A stretch of DNA of 64,000 nt from Gloeobacter kilaueensis JS1 (GCF_000484535.1 NC_022600.1:806001-870000), one strand, 5' to 3'; positions 23,523 to 33,644 are shown, numbered from the stretch's first letter. Notes: a model not told the origin generated them from the sequence alone. Program-made: numbers and translations.

Positions 23523-25226
23523 TCAGGGGGCAGGACTGGTAGCTTTCAGGCCGGACAATTCGACTGGTTTGCTGTTGCGCTTGCCAAAGACCACGTAGCT
23601 GCGGCCCGCCGAGGACTGGCCTGCCGGGTCGGCACCGGGAGCCCCAACGATGACATCGGCCAGTCCGTCGCCGTTGACATCCCCTGCCCCACTCACAGAA
23701 GTGCCGGAATTATCGTTTGCCTGGCTGCCGTCGATGACGAAGCCGGCCCGATTGCTGCCGGTGTCGATGCCGCTCAGTTGCACTGGTTGGCTGTTGGTCT
23801 TGCCAAAGACCACGTAGCTGCGGCCCGCCGAGGACTGGCTTGCCGGGTCGGCACCGGGAGCCCCAACGATGACATCGGCCAGTCCGTCGCCGTTGACGTC
23901 CCCTGCCCCACCGACGGCACTACCGGCGCGATCAAATGGCTGGCTGCCGTCGATGACGAAGCCTGCCTGGCTGGTACCGTTGTCGATGTCTGCCAGCTCC
24001 ACTGGCTGGAGAGCGGACTTGCCAAAGATCACATAGCTGCGACCGGCCCCCTGTTCGGGGTTGGTTCCAACGACGAGATCCGCCAGTCCATCTCCATTGA
24101 CATCCCCTGCCCCACCGACGGAGATGCCAGAATGATCCTCCACCTGGCTGCCGTCGATGACGAAGCCCGCCTGACCGGTGCCATCTTCGAGGCTGCTCAG
24201 TTCGACAGATTGGCTATCGTGCTTGCCAAAGACCACGTAGCTGCGACCGGCAGTGGCATGTCCACCTGGATCGGCCAGGAACGCTCCGACAATCAGGTCC
24301 GGAATGCCATCGCCGTTGACATCCCCGGCCCCATCGACAGCAACACCGGACGCGTCGGAGGGCTGGCTGCCGTCGATGACAAAGCCCGCCTGGCTGGTGC
24401 CATCTTCGAGGCTGCTCAGTTCGACAGATTGGCTGTCGTGCTTGCCAAAGACCACGTAACTGCGACCGGCACCCGCACGCCCATCCGGGGAGGCACCGAG
24501 AGCCCCGACAATCAGGTCCGGAATGCCATCGCCGTTGATATCCCCTGCGCTGCTGACAGAAACGCCGGAGTAATCGTTCGCCTGACTACCGTCGATGACG
24601 AAGCCCGCCTGGCTGGTACCGTTATCGAGGGCCGCCAATTCCACCGGTTGATTGTTGCGCTTGCCGAAGACAACATAGCTGCGACCAGCCCGATTGTGGC
24701 CATTCGGGGAGGCATCGGGAGCCCCAACGATCAGATCGGCGAGTCCATCGCCATTGATATCTCCTGCACCGCTGACCGAATCGCCGGACTGGTCGCCCGG
24801 CTGGCTGCCGTTGATTGCGAAGCCTGCTTTGCTGCTGCCGCTTTCGAGGCCGCTCAGTTCGATCGGTTGGCCATTGCGCTTGCCGAAGACCACGTAGCTG
24901 CGACCCGCAAAGCTGCGACCATTCGGCGAAGCAAAGATAGCGCCAACAATCAGATCCGGTATGCCGTCACCGTTGACATCTCCCGCTTGCCTGACAGACT
25001 CCCCCGAGTTATCACCTGGCTGACTGCCGTCGATGACAAAGCCTGCACTTCTGGTTGCCGCAGCACTCTGGGCAGCAGCAGAGGCAGCCTGGACAACCGG
25101 CAATGCAGCGCACCCGCAGAGGCCCAACGAGATACTCAACCAGCTCGACCATCCGCGTGTCAGGTAGGGACGAACCAGGCGGCTGCAGGTCAATAGTCCA
25201 AGCGATACTCGATCAGCAAGTCTCAT
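23523..25226 (-). CDS. Secreted seven-bladed FG-GAP (integrin-like) propeller protein
   Basis: A 567-residue protein with an N-terminal export sequence (hydrophobic SWLSISLGLCGCAALPVV, cleavage likely near 50). Seven near-identical repeats follow, each with AGFVIDGSQ, a DVNGDGxxDLIVGA calcium-binding loop and GRSYVVFGK. Seven blades make a closed beta-propeller. Such proteins are usually surface or extracellular and may mediate adhesion or binding. The high identity of the repeats suggests recent expansion or gene conversion. AGGAG precedes the ATG. Confidence 0.85.
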   Translation of the reverse strand: MRLADRVSLGLLTCSRLVRPYLTRGWSSWLSISLGLCGCAALPVVQAASAAAQSAAATRSAGFVIDGSQPGDNSGESVRQAGDVNGDGIPDLIVGAIFASPNGRSFAGRSYVVFGKRNGQPIELSGLESGSSKAGFAINGSQPGDQSGDSVSGAGDINGDGLADLIVGAPDASPNGHNRAGRSYVVFGKRNNQPVELAALDNGTSQAGFVIDGSQANDYSGVSVSSAGDINGDGIPDLIVGALGASPDGRAGAGRSYVVFGKHDSQSVELSSLEDGTSQAGFVIDGSQPSDASGVAVDGAGDVNGDGIPDLIVGAFLADPGGHATAGRSYVVFGKHDSQSVELSSLEDGTGQAGFVIDGSQVEDHSGISVGGAGDVNGDGLADLVVGTNPEQGAGRSYVIFGKSALQPVELADIDNGTSQAGFVIDGSQPFDRAGSAVGGAGDVNGDGLADVIVGAPGADPASQSSAGRSYVVFGKTNSQPVQLSGIDTGSNRAGFVIDGSQANDNSGTSVSGAGDVNGDGLADVIVGAPGADPAGQSSAGRSYVVFGKRNSKPVELSGLKATSPAP

Positions 25227-25559
25227 TTTGCTTTCTCCTAGGAGGGTTTAGTTGGCTGTGGCTGCAAAGGAAGCTAAATCGCCGTACTGGAGGCGGCCCT
25301 GCTTAGCGCAAAAGTCGCCGGTCCTTATCTGGCAATTCAAAGAGCGATGCAACCAGCGTACCCAGCAGCTTTCAAGCTGTAAGTACAGAAAAGTCAGCTA
25401 TCGCGGTGACGAAAGTCAGGCGCTGGTCCGAAGTTTCACCAGGTTTCCAGCGTTCTGCAGGACCCGTCCTCCGAATTCCGGCGCAATCGGATTGGCAAGC
25501 AAAGGCTGAACCTTACCTTCACCCGATCAATCTTTTGGCAATGGACGGTGGTAGATCCG
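25227..25559. other. Intergenic region, no supported gene
   Basis: 333 bp between two minus-strand genes. It should contain the promoter of the FG-GAP gene. A 36-codon open stretch on the minus strand (about 25420-25530) looks protein-like, ending AGNLVKLRTSA, but has no start or ribosome site and may be the remains of a gene. Nothing else is identified. Confidence 0.4.
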
Positions 25560-26621
25560 TCAGAGCGATTGCGGCCCATCCACCGAGAGCATCCGCCGCA
25601 CCTCGTCGCTGACAAAGCCGATCGCCATTGGCCGCCTCACTCCGGGCAGCACCGATACGTCGTACAACTCTTCGATCACTTCTCCCTCGATGCGCAGCCA
25701 ATGCACCACGTCTCCCCGCTTGAGGTCGATCACCACCAGCCCGCAGCGTGCGCCTACGCCTTCGCGCTCCAACCGTTCCTGCAGTGCAAGCCCTGCAAAA
25801 GCCCGGTCCCGCCGTGGCTTCGAGAGCCCCGCCACCGCAAAATCTCCCCAAAAAGCAAGTCCCCGCAGGTAGCCCGGACAAAACGCCACCGGCACAAACC
25901 GGCCTGCCTCGATATCTGCGTAGCCAAATTCACCGCTGCCCGAATTGTGCAACCACAGCCGTTCCCGGTACCAGCGCGGCGAGTGGGGCATCGACAGACC
26001 GCCCAGCACGACTTCACCGCTTGCGACTTCTACCACGCACCCGCCGCTTCTTCTTTGTTCACGCCAGCCGTCGGCAATGTTGGTCTGGGAAATCGCCGTT
26101 ACCCAGGCAGGCCGACCGTCCTGCATCGCCAGGCCGTTGAGGTGGCAGCGGTCCTCAGCGGCCAGGCGGCTGATAAACGGCGGCTGCCAGAGGGGAGCGA
26201 AGCTGTGGGTCTCGCTGACAGTAGCCAGACAGGAGAAGAGGGTGTTGACAAAGACAGGGCGGCCCGTGGCATCGAGGGCCAGATCGTGAGCGTCGAGGTC
26301 GCCAGTCACCCAGCCGACGCGGGGGACAAAGCAGCGATCGTAGCCGTCGTGGGTCTGAGCAGATTCGAGGAGATTCTCAAATTTCCAGAGCTGGTAGAGG
26401 GTGCTCAAGTACAGGCTCTGGGCATCGCTCCACAGTCCCAGACAGCGGTTGAGGGTGCGCTCGAACAGCGAGAGCCGACCGTCCGGCTGGAGTCCGACGA
26501 GGAAGAGTTTGCCCGCCTGATAGGTGGTAAAGGCAAGGGAGAGGCAATGTTCGGCCAGCCAGTTGGGGAACTGGCGGGAGGGAGAAAACTCCAGGCGGGC
26601 GGAGGTATCGGATTGGTTCAT
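25560..26621 (-). CDS. TIGR03032 family protein
   Basis: A 353-residue protein beginning at ATG 26621 (MNQSDTSARLEFSPSR). FPNWLAEHCLSLAFTTYQAG followed by KLFLVGL is characteristic of TIGR03032, a family with beta-propeller-like sequence. The molecular role is unknown; members often occur with sulfotransferase, glycan or TPR genes. The frame is open further upstream but the extra part lacks support. Confidence 0.7.
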   Translation of the reverse strand: MNQSDTSARLEFSPSRQFPNWLAEHCLSLAFTTYQAGKLFLVGLQPDGRLSLFERTLNRCLGLWSDAQSLYLSTLYQLWKFENLLESAQTHDGYDRCFVPRVGWVTGDLDAHDLALDATGRPVFVNTLFSCLATVSETHSFAPLWQPPFISRLAAEDRCHLNGLAMQDGRPAWVTAISQTNIADGWREQRRSGGCVVEVASGEVVLGGLSMPHSPRWYRERLWLHNSGSGEFGYADIEAGRFVPVAFCPGYLRGLAFWGDFAVAGLSKPRRDRAFAGLALQERLEREGVGARCGLVVIDLKRGDVVHWLRIEGEVIEELYDVSVLPGVRRPMAIGFVSDEVRRMLSVDGPQSL

Positions 26622-26827
26622 AGAGAGGAGCAAAGCAGATATTTGGGGGCGGGACATTGCAAGTTTCAGGCTACCAACTCCATCCATCAAGGAGGGCAAA
26701 CAGGCTATTTTTTTAGAGTGAAAATCCCCCATTACAGACTTGAGTGTTCATTCATTCCCTGCTAATTTATCAACATGCATGTATTCATGCACATATAATC
26801 CTTTCCGCAGCTACCTTCGAGAGTCTC

Positions 26828-28960
26828 ATGGACGAAGAGCAAGAATTTGCCGGCTCTGGCGACGACCAGTATCCTGACGCGCCGGGTGAAGAAAACAATC
26901 TACTTGAACAGAACCCAGAGCTTGATCAAGAAAATCAGGAGTACGTCGCAGGCATCGATCCAGGAGACGAGGCATACGTCACAGACGCTGACCAGGAAAA
27001 TCAGGGATACACTACAGACTTCGATCCAGAAGGCCAGTTCTACCCGGACGAGACCGACACCAGTAACGCTGAACTGTACGGGTCAGAGTACGAAGCGGAC
27101 TTCACCAGTACTGACACTGGTCAGGACGAAGGGCCGGAGAGTAGCGCCTATCAGGGAGATTATTCGCCCAACTTAGTAGGCGATGACTACGACTACGAGA
27201 ACTTTTCGGGCAACTTCGACAATCAAGATGTATATGACAGCTACAACTCGCTATACGCTGGGCAGAATGAGCACTTCGCCAGTAACCAGGCAGACGAGCA
27301 AGAAGACGATCCAAATGTGGCAGGCTTTGTGCGCAACTGGGGAGCTACCAGTGACACAGTCGGATTCCGGGATGTCAACTATGCTGGCGAGATGTACAGC
27401 TCGAATGCGTATAGCGGAGGCGAAACGAGTAACTGGGAGCAGAGTCTGGGGCAGTACGAGCCGGGCACAGCCGCAGATGCCGATAGTTTTGCTGGCGATA
27501 ATGACGAGAGCCAGCCGTCGCTGAATTTGGACAACAACTGGGATTGGGAGCAGACTGACCTGAGCGGCGAGCAGACGACGGCCTATAGTTTCGATAACAG
27601 TAGCGATGGAGATGAGAAGGACGCTCAACCAGACGCAGCGGAGACTTTTTCTCAAACGGATGGACCAGTCAATTTTGAGGATGATGCGCAAGTCTGGGAG
27701 CCCTCCCCACAGGAAGATGCTGATGAGAACAGCCCAGATGCAGTGAATCGCGTCGCCAACGGTGTTTTGCTCGGTGAGGGCACTCTTGATGACAGTAGCG
27801 ATCAAGTTGCCGACAGCGACAGCCGCAGTTTTGCTGACCTAGCAGCTATGAGTTGGGGTGATGGGCCACCCTTGAACTTCGGTGCAGACAGCGATGTTTT
27901 CGGGTTGTCGTCTGGCTATAGCTTTCTAGAGTATCCAGAGCAGGCTCAGCCCCTGACCTTCTCTGCACTGACGGAGGCTGAGCTGTCAGCAGGTGGCGTC
28001 TTAGTAAGCGAGGGTGTGTTAGCAGGCAGCGCTGATGCCGACAACGGCGAGGACGACAAAGCAGGCGGCTTCCCATCTCTCACTTTGCAGAACGATGGTA
28101 GCGGAGCCCCGGTTGTCCTCCAGGCAAATGCAACGGTTGACATTGGAGCAGACACCAGCACGAACCCAGCAAGCGAAAAAGATGTCAACGCTGCGCAGGT
28201 GGACACCGAGGCAGCAGAAGCGGGTCTGGTCGGCCTGGGATTGTTCCAGGAACTGACCTATCCGATCTGGAAACAACTGCCAAATCCCCAGGGCAAGCTG
28301 ACGGACTTTAACCTGTCGTTTCAGGACATCTCAGGTTTTTCTAAACCCACAGGTTACGCCTACATCAACCGGGTAAATTCGCTGACCGGCAATCCTACCA
28401 AGTGGAAAGGGCTGCGTCTGGATTACGGCCCGAATGTCAAAATACCAAAAGTAGATCCAGCAACGGGGGAACAAATTATTGACCCTGTAACAAACAAAGC
28501 GATTCCCGAGGTCAACTGGCACTGGAATCAAGATGGGGTGAATAAGGCCTTTGGCATCGAAAATCATACAAAGCTCGATTCAGGGACGTTTGGGGAGGCA
28601 TTTGGCCAGTCACTCAAGATCACTAGACCTCTAGGAAAGGTAGCCCTGGTCGCTGGTGTTGCTGCCGATGCCTGGTCGCTTGGAAGCGAGGTTAATCAAA
28701 GCCTGCAAACTGGCCAATGGAACAATACTGTAGTCGAGTCGGCTCGCATTGCCGGAGGTTGGGGCGGCGGTTGGGCCGGAGCGGAGGCAGGGGGAGGCGT
28801 CGGTGCCACAATTGGTACTGTGCTGCTGCCTGGCTTGGGTACTGTCGTCGGTGGTGCCGTTGGTGGTCTAGTGGGCGGTGCTTTGGGCTATTTTGCCGGT
28901 TCAGAAGTAGCTGAGACGGCAGCAGAGCAGGCCACGGGTTATCAGCGCCCAAAGCAGTAG
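26828..28960 (+). CDS. Very acidic protein with toxin-like C-terminal domain (function unknown)
   Basis: About 710 residues from ATG 26828; an ATG at 26744 would add 28 residues. Residues 1-500 are extremely rich in Asp, Glu, Tyr, Ser and Gln, with early repeats such as QENQEYV / QENQGYT, and look disordered. The C-terminal 220 residues are different. A compact segment (GLRLDYGPNVKIP, then WHWNQDG and GIENHTKL) precedes a helix and a glycine zipper (GTVVGGAVGGLVGGALGYFA). That tail recalls secreted polymorphic toxins and effectors, but no family is identified. Two pentapeptide proteins follow. Confidence 0.6.
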   Translation: MDEEQEFAGSGDDQYPDAPGEENNLLEQNPELDQENQEYVAGIDPGDEAYVTDADQENQGYTTDFDPEGQFYPDETDTSNAELYGSEYEADFTSTDTGQDEGPESSAYQGDYSPNLVGDDYDYENFSGNFDNQDVYDSYNSLYAGQNEHFASNQADEQEDDPNVAGFVRNWGATSDTVGFRDVNYAGEMYSSNAYSGGETSNWEQSLGQYEPGTAADADSFAGDNDESQPSLNLDNNWDWEQTDLSGEQTTAYSFDNSSDGDEKDAQPDAAETFSQTDGPVNFEDDAQVWEPSPQEDADENSPDAVNRVANGVLLGEGTLDDSSDQVADSDSRSFADLAAMSWGDGPPLNFGADSDVFGLSSGYSFLEYPEQAQPLTFSALTEAELSAGGVLVSEGVLAGSADADNGEDDKAGGFPSLTLQNDGSGAPVVLQANATVDIGADTSTNPASEKDVNAAQVDTEAAEAGLVGLGLFQELTYPIWKQLPNPQGKLTDFNLSFQDISGFSKPTGYAYINRVNSLTGNPTKWKGLRLDYGPNVKIPKVDPATGEQIIDPVTNKAIPEVNWHWNQDGVNKAFGIENHTKLDSGTFGEAFGQSLKITRPLGKVALVAGVAADAWSLGSEVNQSLQTGQWNNTVVESARIAGGWGGGWAGAEAGGGVGATIGTVLLPGLGTVVGGAVGGLVGGALGYFAGSEVAETAAEQATGYQRPKQ

Positions 28961-29005
28961 ATATCCTTTCGTACTCATTCGTCCGTTGAAGACCAGGAGA
29001 AGACT

Positions 29006-29752
29006 ATGTGTATCGACAAATTTATTAAGTGGCTGAACATTGATTTCCAAAATTACCAGAAGCAAGTGCCACAGACCCGCACAATTCTAAATGCACAAGA
29101 GCTGCTTGAACGTTATGCCAGCGGAGAACGTTTACTTCGTGTCTATTTGAAGCAAGTAGATCTAAGAGGCGTGAATCTTAGCGGAGCCGACCTAAGTAGC
29201 TCTAAGTTCGAGCAGGTCGATTTGCGCGGAGCCAATCTTGCGGGCACGTTATTTAGATATGCCAACTTGAAAACACTCTGTATAGACGAGACTACGCAGA
29301 TAGATGCCAAGTGGAGAACAGTTTGGGAGATTGTCAATCATCCTCTTGTTGGGCGCGAACTAGCTGGAGCAGACCTTTCCTACAGTTCGATTAAAAAAGC
29401 TACTCTGACAAAAGCTAACTTAACTGGAGCAAATTTAAGTGATGCTTTTTTAGAGGAATCTGACTTACAGGAAGCGAATCTGGATTGCGCGAACCTGAGC
29501 GGAGCCTATTTGAACGGTAGCAACTTCCGTGGTGCTACTTTATGGGGTGCGAACTGTCGGGAGACAAAACTATTTGACGCTTGTCTCAAAGATGCAGACC
29601 TGCGTGACGTGGACTTTCGCGACAGCTACTTCTCAGGGGCAGACTTGCGAGGTGCTGATATGCGTGGTGCAAATATCGAAGGCGCGCATAATTTAGAAGA
29701 TGAGACTCTGCTTTCAGGAGCGATTATGCCCGATGGCACGGTTTGTCCTTGA
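29006..29752 (+). CDS. Pentapeptide-repeat protein, paralogue 1
   Basis: A 248-residue protein starting MCIDKFIKWLNIDFQ. Two runs of A(D/N)Lxx pentapeptides build a right-handed quadrilateral beta-helix, interrupted by a non-repeat insert around residues 90-120 (IDETTQIDAKWRTVWEI). It ends in LLSGAIMPDGTVCP. It lies 45 bp after the acidic protein and 120 bp before a close paralogue. Pentapeptide proteins can mimic DNA or bind partners; the target here is unknown. Confidence 0.85.
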   Translation: MCIDKFIKWLNIDFQNYQKQVPQTRTILNAQELLERYASGERLLRVYLKQVDLRGVNLSGADLSSSKFEQVDLRGANLAGTLFRYANLKTLCIDETTQIDAKWRTVWEIVNHPLVGRELAGADLSYSSIKKATLTKANLTGANLSDAFLEESDLQEANLDCANLSGAYLNGSNFRGATLWGANCRETKLFDACLKDADLRDVDFRDSYFSGADLRGADMRGANIEGAHNLEDETLLSGAIMPDGTVCP

Positions 29753-29872
29753 AAGATGAATACTGAAAAATACAAATGTTAGAAGCATGTTTGATTGCAC
29801 AACGAGCAAGATCTGAAACAACAAAAATCCCTCCATACCGATTGATTATTAGTTGAACATCAGGAGAGGACT

Positions 29873-30604
29873 GTGTGCATAGACAAGCTACTTGAGTGGC
29901 TAAACATTGATTTCCAGCCGTCAGGGCCAAAGCTGCATACAGTGAGGAGTGCGAAGGAGCTGCTCGAGTGGTATGCCCGTGGAGAACGCTTCATACACGT
30001 TTATCTAAAGCGAGTAGACCTGAGAGGTGTGGATCTGCCTGGAATTGACCTGAGTGGCTCTACACTCCAGCATGTCGATTTGCGGGGAGCCAACCTCACG
30101 GGTGCGAAGTTCGACTATGTAGTCTTGAGCAGAATACAGATTGATGAGACCACACAATTAGACACTAAGTGGCGGACGATTTGGGAGATTGTCAATCACC
30201 CTCTTATTGGTCGGAATCTAGTTGAGGCTGACCTTTCCAACAGTGTATTTGCTGGGGCCACTTTGGCAAACGCTAATCTCGAAGGCGCGAGTCTACGCAA
30301 TTCTTCTTTAGAGAGTACCAATTTACAAGAAGCGAATCTGCAGGATGCAGACCTTCGTGAGGCAAATGCGGACAGTGCTAACTTGTGTGGTGCCAACTTG
30401 AGAGGTGCGAATTGTCAGGAGACAAAATTTTTTGCTGCCTTTCTGAACAATGCGGATCTACGGGGGACAGACCTCCGCAACTGCAACCTCGTAGACGCGG
30501 ATCTGCGAGGAGCCAATATGCAGGGAGCCAATATTGAGGGGGCAATCATGGATGATGCTTTGCTGTCGGGAGCAACCTTACCTGACGGAACAGTTTGTCC
30601 TTAA
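29873..30604 (+). CDS. Pentapeptide-repeat protein, paralogue 2
   Basis: A 243-residue protein from GTG 29873 with the same plan as its left neighbour. It shares the CIDKLLEWLNIDFQ head, two blocks of ADLxx/ANLxx repeats around an IDETTQLDTKWRTIWEIVNH insert, and the tail LLSGATLPDGTVCP. Strong similarity over the whole length shows a tandem duplication. A good SD, AGGAGAGGA, precedes the GTG. Confidence 0.85.
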   Translation: MCIDKLLEWLNIDFQPSGPKLHTVRSAKELLEWYARGERFIHVYLKRVDLRGVDLPGIDLSGSTLQHVDLRGANLTGAKFDYVVLSRIQIDETTQLDTKWRTIWEIVNHPLIGRNLVEADLSNSVFAGATLANANLEGASLRNSSLESTNLQEANLQDADLREANADSANLCGANLRGANCQETKFFAAFLNNADLRGTDLRNCNLVDADLRGANMQGANIEGAIMDDALLSGATLPDGTVCP

Positions 30605-30713
30605 AAGGAGAACATAAAGATAGATGCATATCTATGTTCCCTTCAGGGCTAACTTCCACCTATGTTTATGCACTGCCAGGTGAGAAGAAGTATCTTTCGA
30701 TGACTACCGAAAG

Positions 30714-31712
30714 TCAGGAACCGAGGGTACCGCGCGAGCGCTGTTCTTTTTCGATCGCCTCGAAGAGCGACTGAAAGTTGCCCTCGCCGAAGCCCAGGGC
30801 ATCGTCCTGCCGCTCGATGTACTCAAAAAAGAGAGTCGGTTCAGCGAAGATGGGCCGGGTGAAGATCTGCAGGATGCTCGCGCCTTTTTCGTCGCGATCG
30901 ACCAGGATGTGCAACTGCTGCAGGCGCTCAAGATCGAGTCCCCCCAGGTCCGGGCGCGGGGGGAGGTTGTCGTAGTAGACGGCGGGGGCGTCCAGAAAGC
31001 GCATCCCCCCGGCGCGGGCAGCGGCGACGGTCCTTGCGATATCCGGCGTGCGCAGGGCGACGTGCTGGACACCAGCGCCGCGATGGGCCACAAGAAACTC
31101 GCTCACCTGCGAGTTAGCCGTCAGCGGAGCATTGAGCGGCAGGCGGACGCGGTGGTTGGGGCTGGTGAGCACCCAGCTTTTGAGCGCCGAGCGGCGGGTG
31201 GCGATCTCGAAGTAGCGGTCTGGCTGAAGCTGGAGCACCCTCTGGTACCAGTCCAGAACACTCTCGAATTGGGCGACATCCAGGTTGAGTACGACGTGGT
31301 CGATGGCCGCTAGATCCGTTGCCCGCAGGCTTCCTTGCTGCGGTACAAAGCCCGGCGGCAGGGCGGAAAGATCGCTTAAAAAAGTGTGGGTGATCCCGGC
31401 AGGCGAAGTGATCTGCCAGGTACCGGGAAGGCGGCCCAGCAGAACGGGGGCGGCGGTGGGCAGCGCTTCAGACAAAAAGGCGACATCGCCCACGCCCTGG
31501 GGGTGCTGTTCGAGGTAGCGCCGGACGGGACTTGCCGCTGTGAGCGCTTCGCTGACGACGAGCAGGACGGCACCGTTGAGCAGGGCAAAGCTGCGGGTGC
31601 AGCCATCTTCGTAGAGGCCATTGACCTGAAACCCCATCTGCGACCAGAGTCGATCGCACAGGGGCCGGGCTTCGTCTACGAACAATTCGACCCAGGCAAA
31701 TTCGAGGTTCAT
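30714..31712 (-). CDS. hpd: 4-hydroxyphenylpyruvate dioxygenase
   Basis: A 332-residue VOC-fold iron enzyme. Likely Fe(II) ligands sit in IDHVVLN, GVQHVAL and the C-terminal FFEYIER, in the usual order. It makes homogentisate, the head-group precursor of tocopherol. ATG 31712 overlaps the end of the methyltransferase gene upstream by 4 bp, giving an operon with tocopherol genes. A longer upstream frame is the shadow of that methyltransferase. Confidence 0.9.
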   Translation of the reverse strand: MNLEFAWVELFVDEARPLCDRLWSQMGFQVNGLYEDGCTRSFALLNGAVLLVVSEALTAASPVRRYLEQHPQGVGDVAFLSEALPTAAPVLLGRLPGTWQITSPAGITHTFLSDLSALPPGFVPQQGSLRATDLAAIDHVVLNLDVAQFESVLDWYQRVLQLQPDRYFEIATRRSALKSWVLTSPNHRVRLPLNAPLTANSQVSEFLVAHRGAGVQHVALRTPDIARTVAAARAGGMRFLDAPAVYYDNLPPRPDLGGLDLERLQQLHILVDRDEKGASILQIFTRPIFAEPTLFFEYIERQDDALGFGEGNFQSLFEAIEKEQRSRGTLGS

Positions 31713-32557
31713 CGGCCCGTTCCTTTGTAGGCGGTGAACACCCCGAAGCGCAGCAGATTCTTTGCGTAGGCCCGCCGCATCAGCTGCATCGCGAGCGCCC
31801 CCTTGATCACTTCTGGTCCCTGGGCGATCACTTTTAAGAACACCGCCGGGTCGAGCGCTGAATCGATCACAAGCGACCAGAAGCGCGCTACCCGCTCGGA
31901 CCAGTTCGCCTGCTGCACTCCTTGAAAGCCGCTCTTTACGAGCAGATCGGCGTAACTTTCGATCGAGAGGATGTAGGGCAGGTGGTAGATCCGGTAGATG
32001 GCGGCAAGCCAGCTCTGCTCGCGGGCCGTGAGTTCTCCGTGGCGGCAGCACCAGGTGACAAAGAGCAACTGACCACCGGGTTTGAGCACCCGGTAGCATT
32101 CGCCCAAAAACTGGGCCTTGTCAGCCATGTGCTCGCCACTTTCAAGCGACCAGACCAGATCGAAGGAGGCGTCGGCGAAGGGCAACTGGTGGGCGTCCGC
32201 GACGCTAAATTGCGCCTGCGCCTGCAGGCCGCGCTCGGCTGCGCGCACCTGTGCCCTGGCACACTGAACGGGACTGAGGGTGATCCCCCGGACCTGTGCT
32301 CCGAAGCGCTCGGCAAGGTACAGGCTGCTGCCACCGATGCCGCAGCCGACATCGAGGATCGAAGTGGGAGTGCCAATCGCCGCCCAGTCGATGAGGCGCA
32401 CGATGAGATCCACCTGGGCCAACCGCCGGTCCTTGGTCTGCTCCCCTGCTTCCCAGTAACCGTGGTGCATGTGCTCGCCCCAGACCTCTTCCCAGAGGCC
32501 GGAGGAGGCGTCGTAGAACCGGCGGATGCCCTCGTTGAGTCCTTTGCGTTCGATCAC
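31709..32557 (-). CDS. gamma-Tocopherol methyltransferase-like SAM methyltransferase
   Basis: A 282-residue enzyme. SAM motif I is ILDVGCGIGGSSLYLAERF near residue 67, followed by SLESGEHM and RVLKPGG. The N-terminus (FYDASSGLWEEVWGEHMHHGYW) is typical of tocopherol and related quinone methyltransferases. No transit or signal peptide is seen. Lying between the cyclase and hpd genes it most likely performs the final methylation to alpha-tocopherol; MPBQ methylation is the alternative. Confidence 0.85.
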   Translation of the reverse strand: MIERKGLNEGIRRFYDASSGLWEEVWGEHMHHGYWEAGEQTKDRRLAQVDLIVRLIDWAAIGTPTSILDVGCGIGGSSLYLAERFGAQVRGITLSPVQCARAQVRAAERGLQAQAQFSVADAHQLPFADASFDLVWSLESGEHMADKAQFLGECYRVLKPGGQLLFVTWCCRHGELTAREQSWLAAIYRIYHLPYILSIESYADLLVKSGFQGVQQANWSERVARFWSLVIDSALDPAVFLKVIAQGPEVIKGALAMQLMRRAYAKNLLRFGVFTAYKGTGR

Positions 32558-32567
32558 GGCTATCTTC

Positions 32568-33644
32568 TCAACAACGAAACTGCCATTCGCCCTCCCAGGG
32601 GCCGCCGCCCGTCTCCAGACCCCCCAGCCGGGTGCTGCCCTCGAAGAGCACCGCCCGCGTTCCCCAGCGGCGGCTCAGTCGCACCTGCACGCTTCCTTTG
32701 AGGGTATCGCGGCAGACGAAATGTGCTCCCGTCGCCGTCGGTGCCAACAGTTCAATGCCATCGTCCCTCGCGGCGGTGCCGCTCACCTCGATGCGGTAGC
32801 GCTCTGAAACTGCCTCGATCTGCCACCGCCCCCAGGGGGTGACCGCACAGCGCAGGTGGCCGTCCTCCGGCAAAAACCGGTAGAAGCGCCCGCCGTGGTA
32901 GAGGCCGACCATCGCCACCGATTCCTCGCGCCACAGAAAGCCGCGCCTGCCCCCTCCAGCAATTAAAGCCGCCTCCGGATCCGCCTCAAAGGCGTTTGCC
33001 TGCACCCAGAACCATTTTTTAGGAAAGGCACCGCCCCAGTTCTTCTCGCCGTAGGCGGGGGCGTCCTCAAAGCTGTAGCGTGCTCCCCGCCACTCGATCC
33101 AGCCTGTGGCCCGCCCGTGGGCCATCAGAATCTGCCAGCCCGGTTCAAAGACCGGCAGGTACGAAAGCCAGCCCATCGTCGCCTCTGGCCGTCCGGGCCG
33201 CCCCCAGCCGGCTACAGGCTCGATCCGGTAGCACCAGGCGGCATCTTTGAGTACGCCCTGGTTGAGCGTCGCTGTCGCCTGGTAGCCCAGCTGCACCTCA
33301 GATGCGAAGCGGGCCGGATCGATCAGGCCCGGCTGCGGCAGAGCGGGTTCGCTGTGGCCGAGGGCGAGCCGGTCCGGCTCGGCCCAGAAGCCTCTTACCT
33401 CGTCAAAAAGATGATAGAGGCGCTCGTCGCCCGGAGCGAGGATCTGGGCAAAGCCGCCGCTGGTGGCCCCTCCACCCGCCGGTTCGGCGATCGCGTACAT
33501 AAAAGCGAAGGACTCGCCCACCTCCGGCAGGCTCACCCGGTAGTACCAGCCCTCGAAGAAAGGCCGTGCCCTGGAAAGCAGCAGGCCGCCCGGCCAGTGA
33601 TAACCGGCGTGGGGAGTGGTGAGCGCAGGAGGTGGTACCGGCAT
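32568..33644 (-). CDS. Tocopherol cyclase
   Basis: A 358-residue protein of the VTE1/slr1737 family. Signatures are HAGYHWPGG near the start, [15 protein letters not shown], and [20 protein letters not shown] in the middle. It closes the chroman ring of tocopherols. ATG 33644 ([17 protein letters not shown]) is preferred to a TTG 24 bp upstream. First gene of the cyclase-methyltransferase-hpd set, 10 bp before the methyltransferase. Confidence 0.9.
   Translation of the reverse strand: MPVPPPALTTPHAGYHWPGGLLLSRARPFFEGWYYRVSLPEVGESFAFMYAIAEPAGGGATSGGFAQILAPGDERLYHLFDEVRGFWAEPDRLALGHSEPALPQPGLIDPARFASEVQLGYQATATLNQGVLKDAAWCYRIEPVAGWGRPGRPEATMGWLSYLPVFEPGWQILMAHGRATGWIEWRGARYSFEDAPAYGEKNWGGAFPKKWFWVQANAFEADPEAALIAGGGRRGFLWREESVAMVGLYHGGRFYRFLPEDGHLRCAVTPWGRWQIEAVSERYRIEVSGTAARDDGIELLAPTATGAHFVCRDTLKGSVQVRLSRRWGTRAVLFEGSTRLGGLETGGGPWEGEWQFRC

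Noticed and set aside
23778-25196. Long plus-strand open frame across the FG-GAP gene
   Set aside because: It is antisense to a protein with a signal peptide, seven clear calcium-loop repeats and a good ribosome site. Its length is a by-product of the repeated GC-rich codons.
23523-25226. Regularly repeated DNA, possible CRISPR array
   Set aside because: Repeats are about 190-200 bp apart, in frame and encode FG-GAP blades; there are no short identical repeats with unique spacers and no cas genes.
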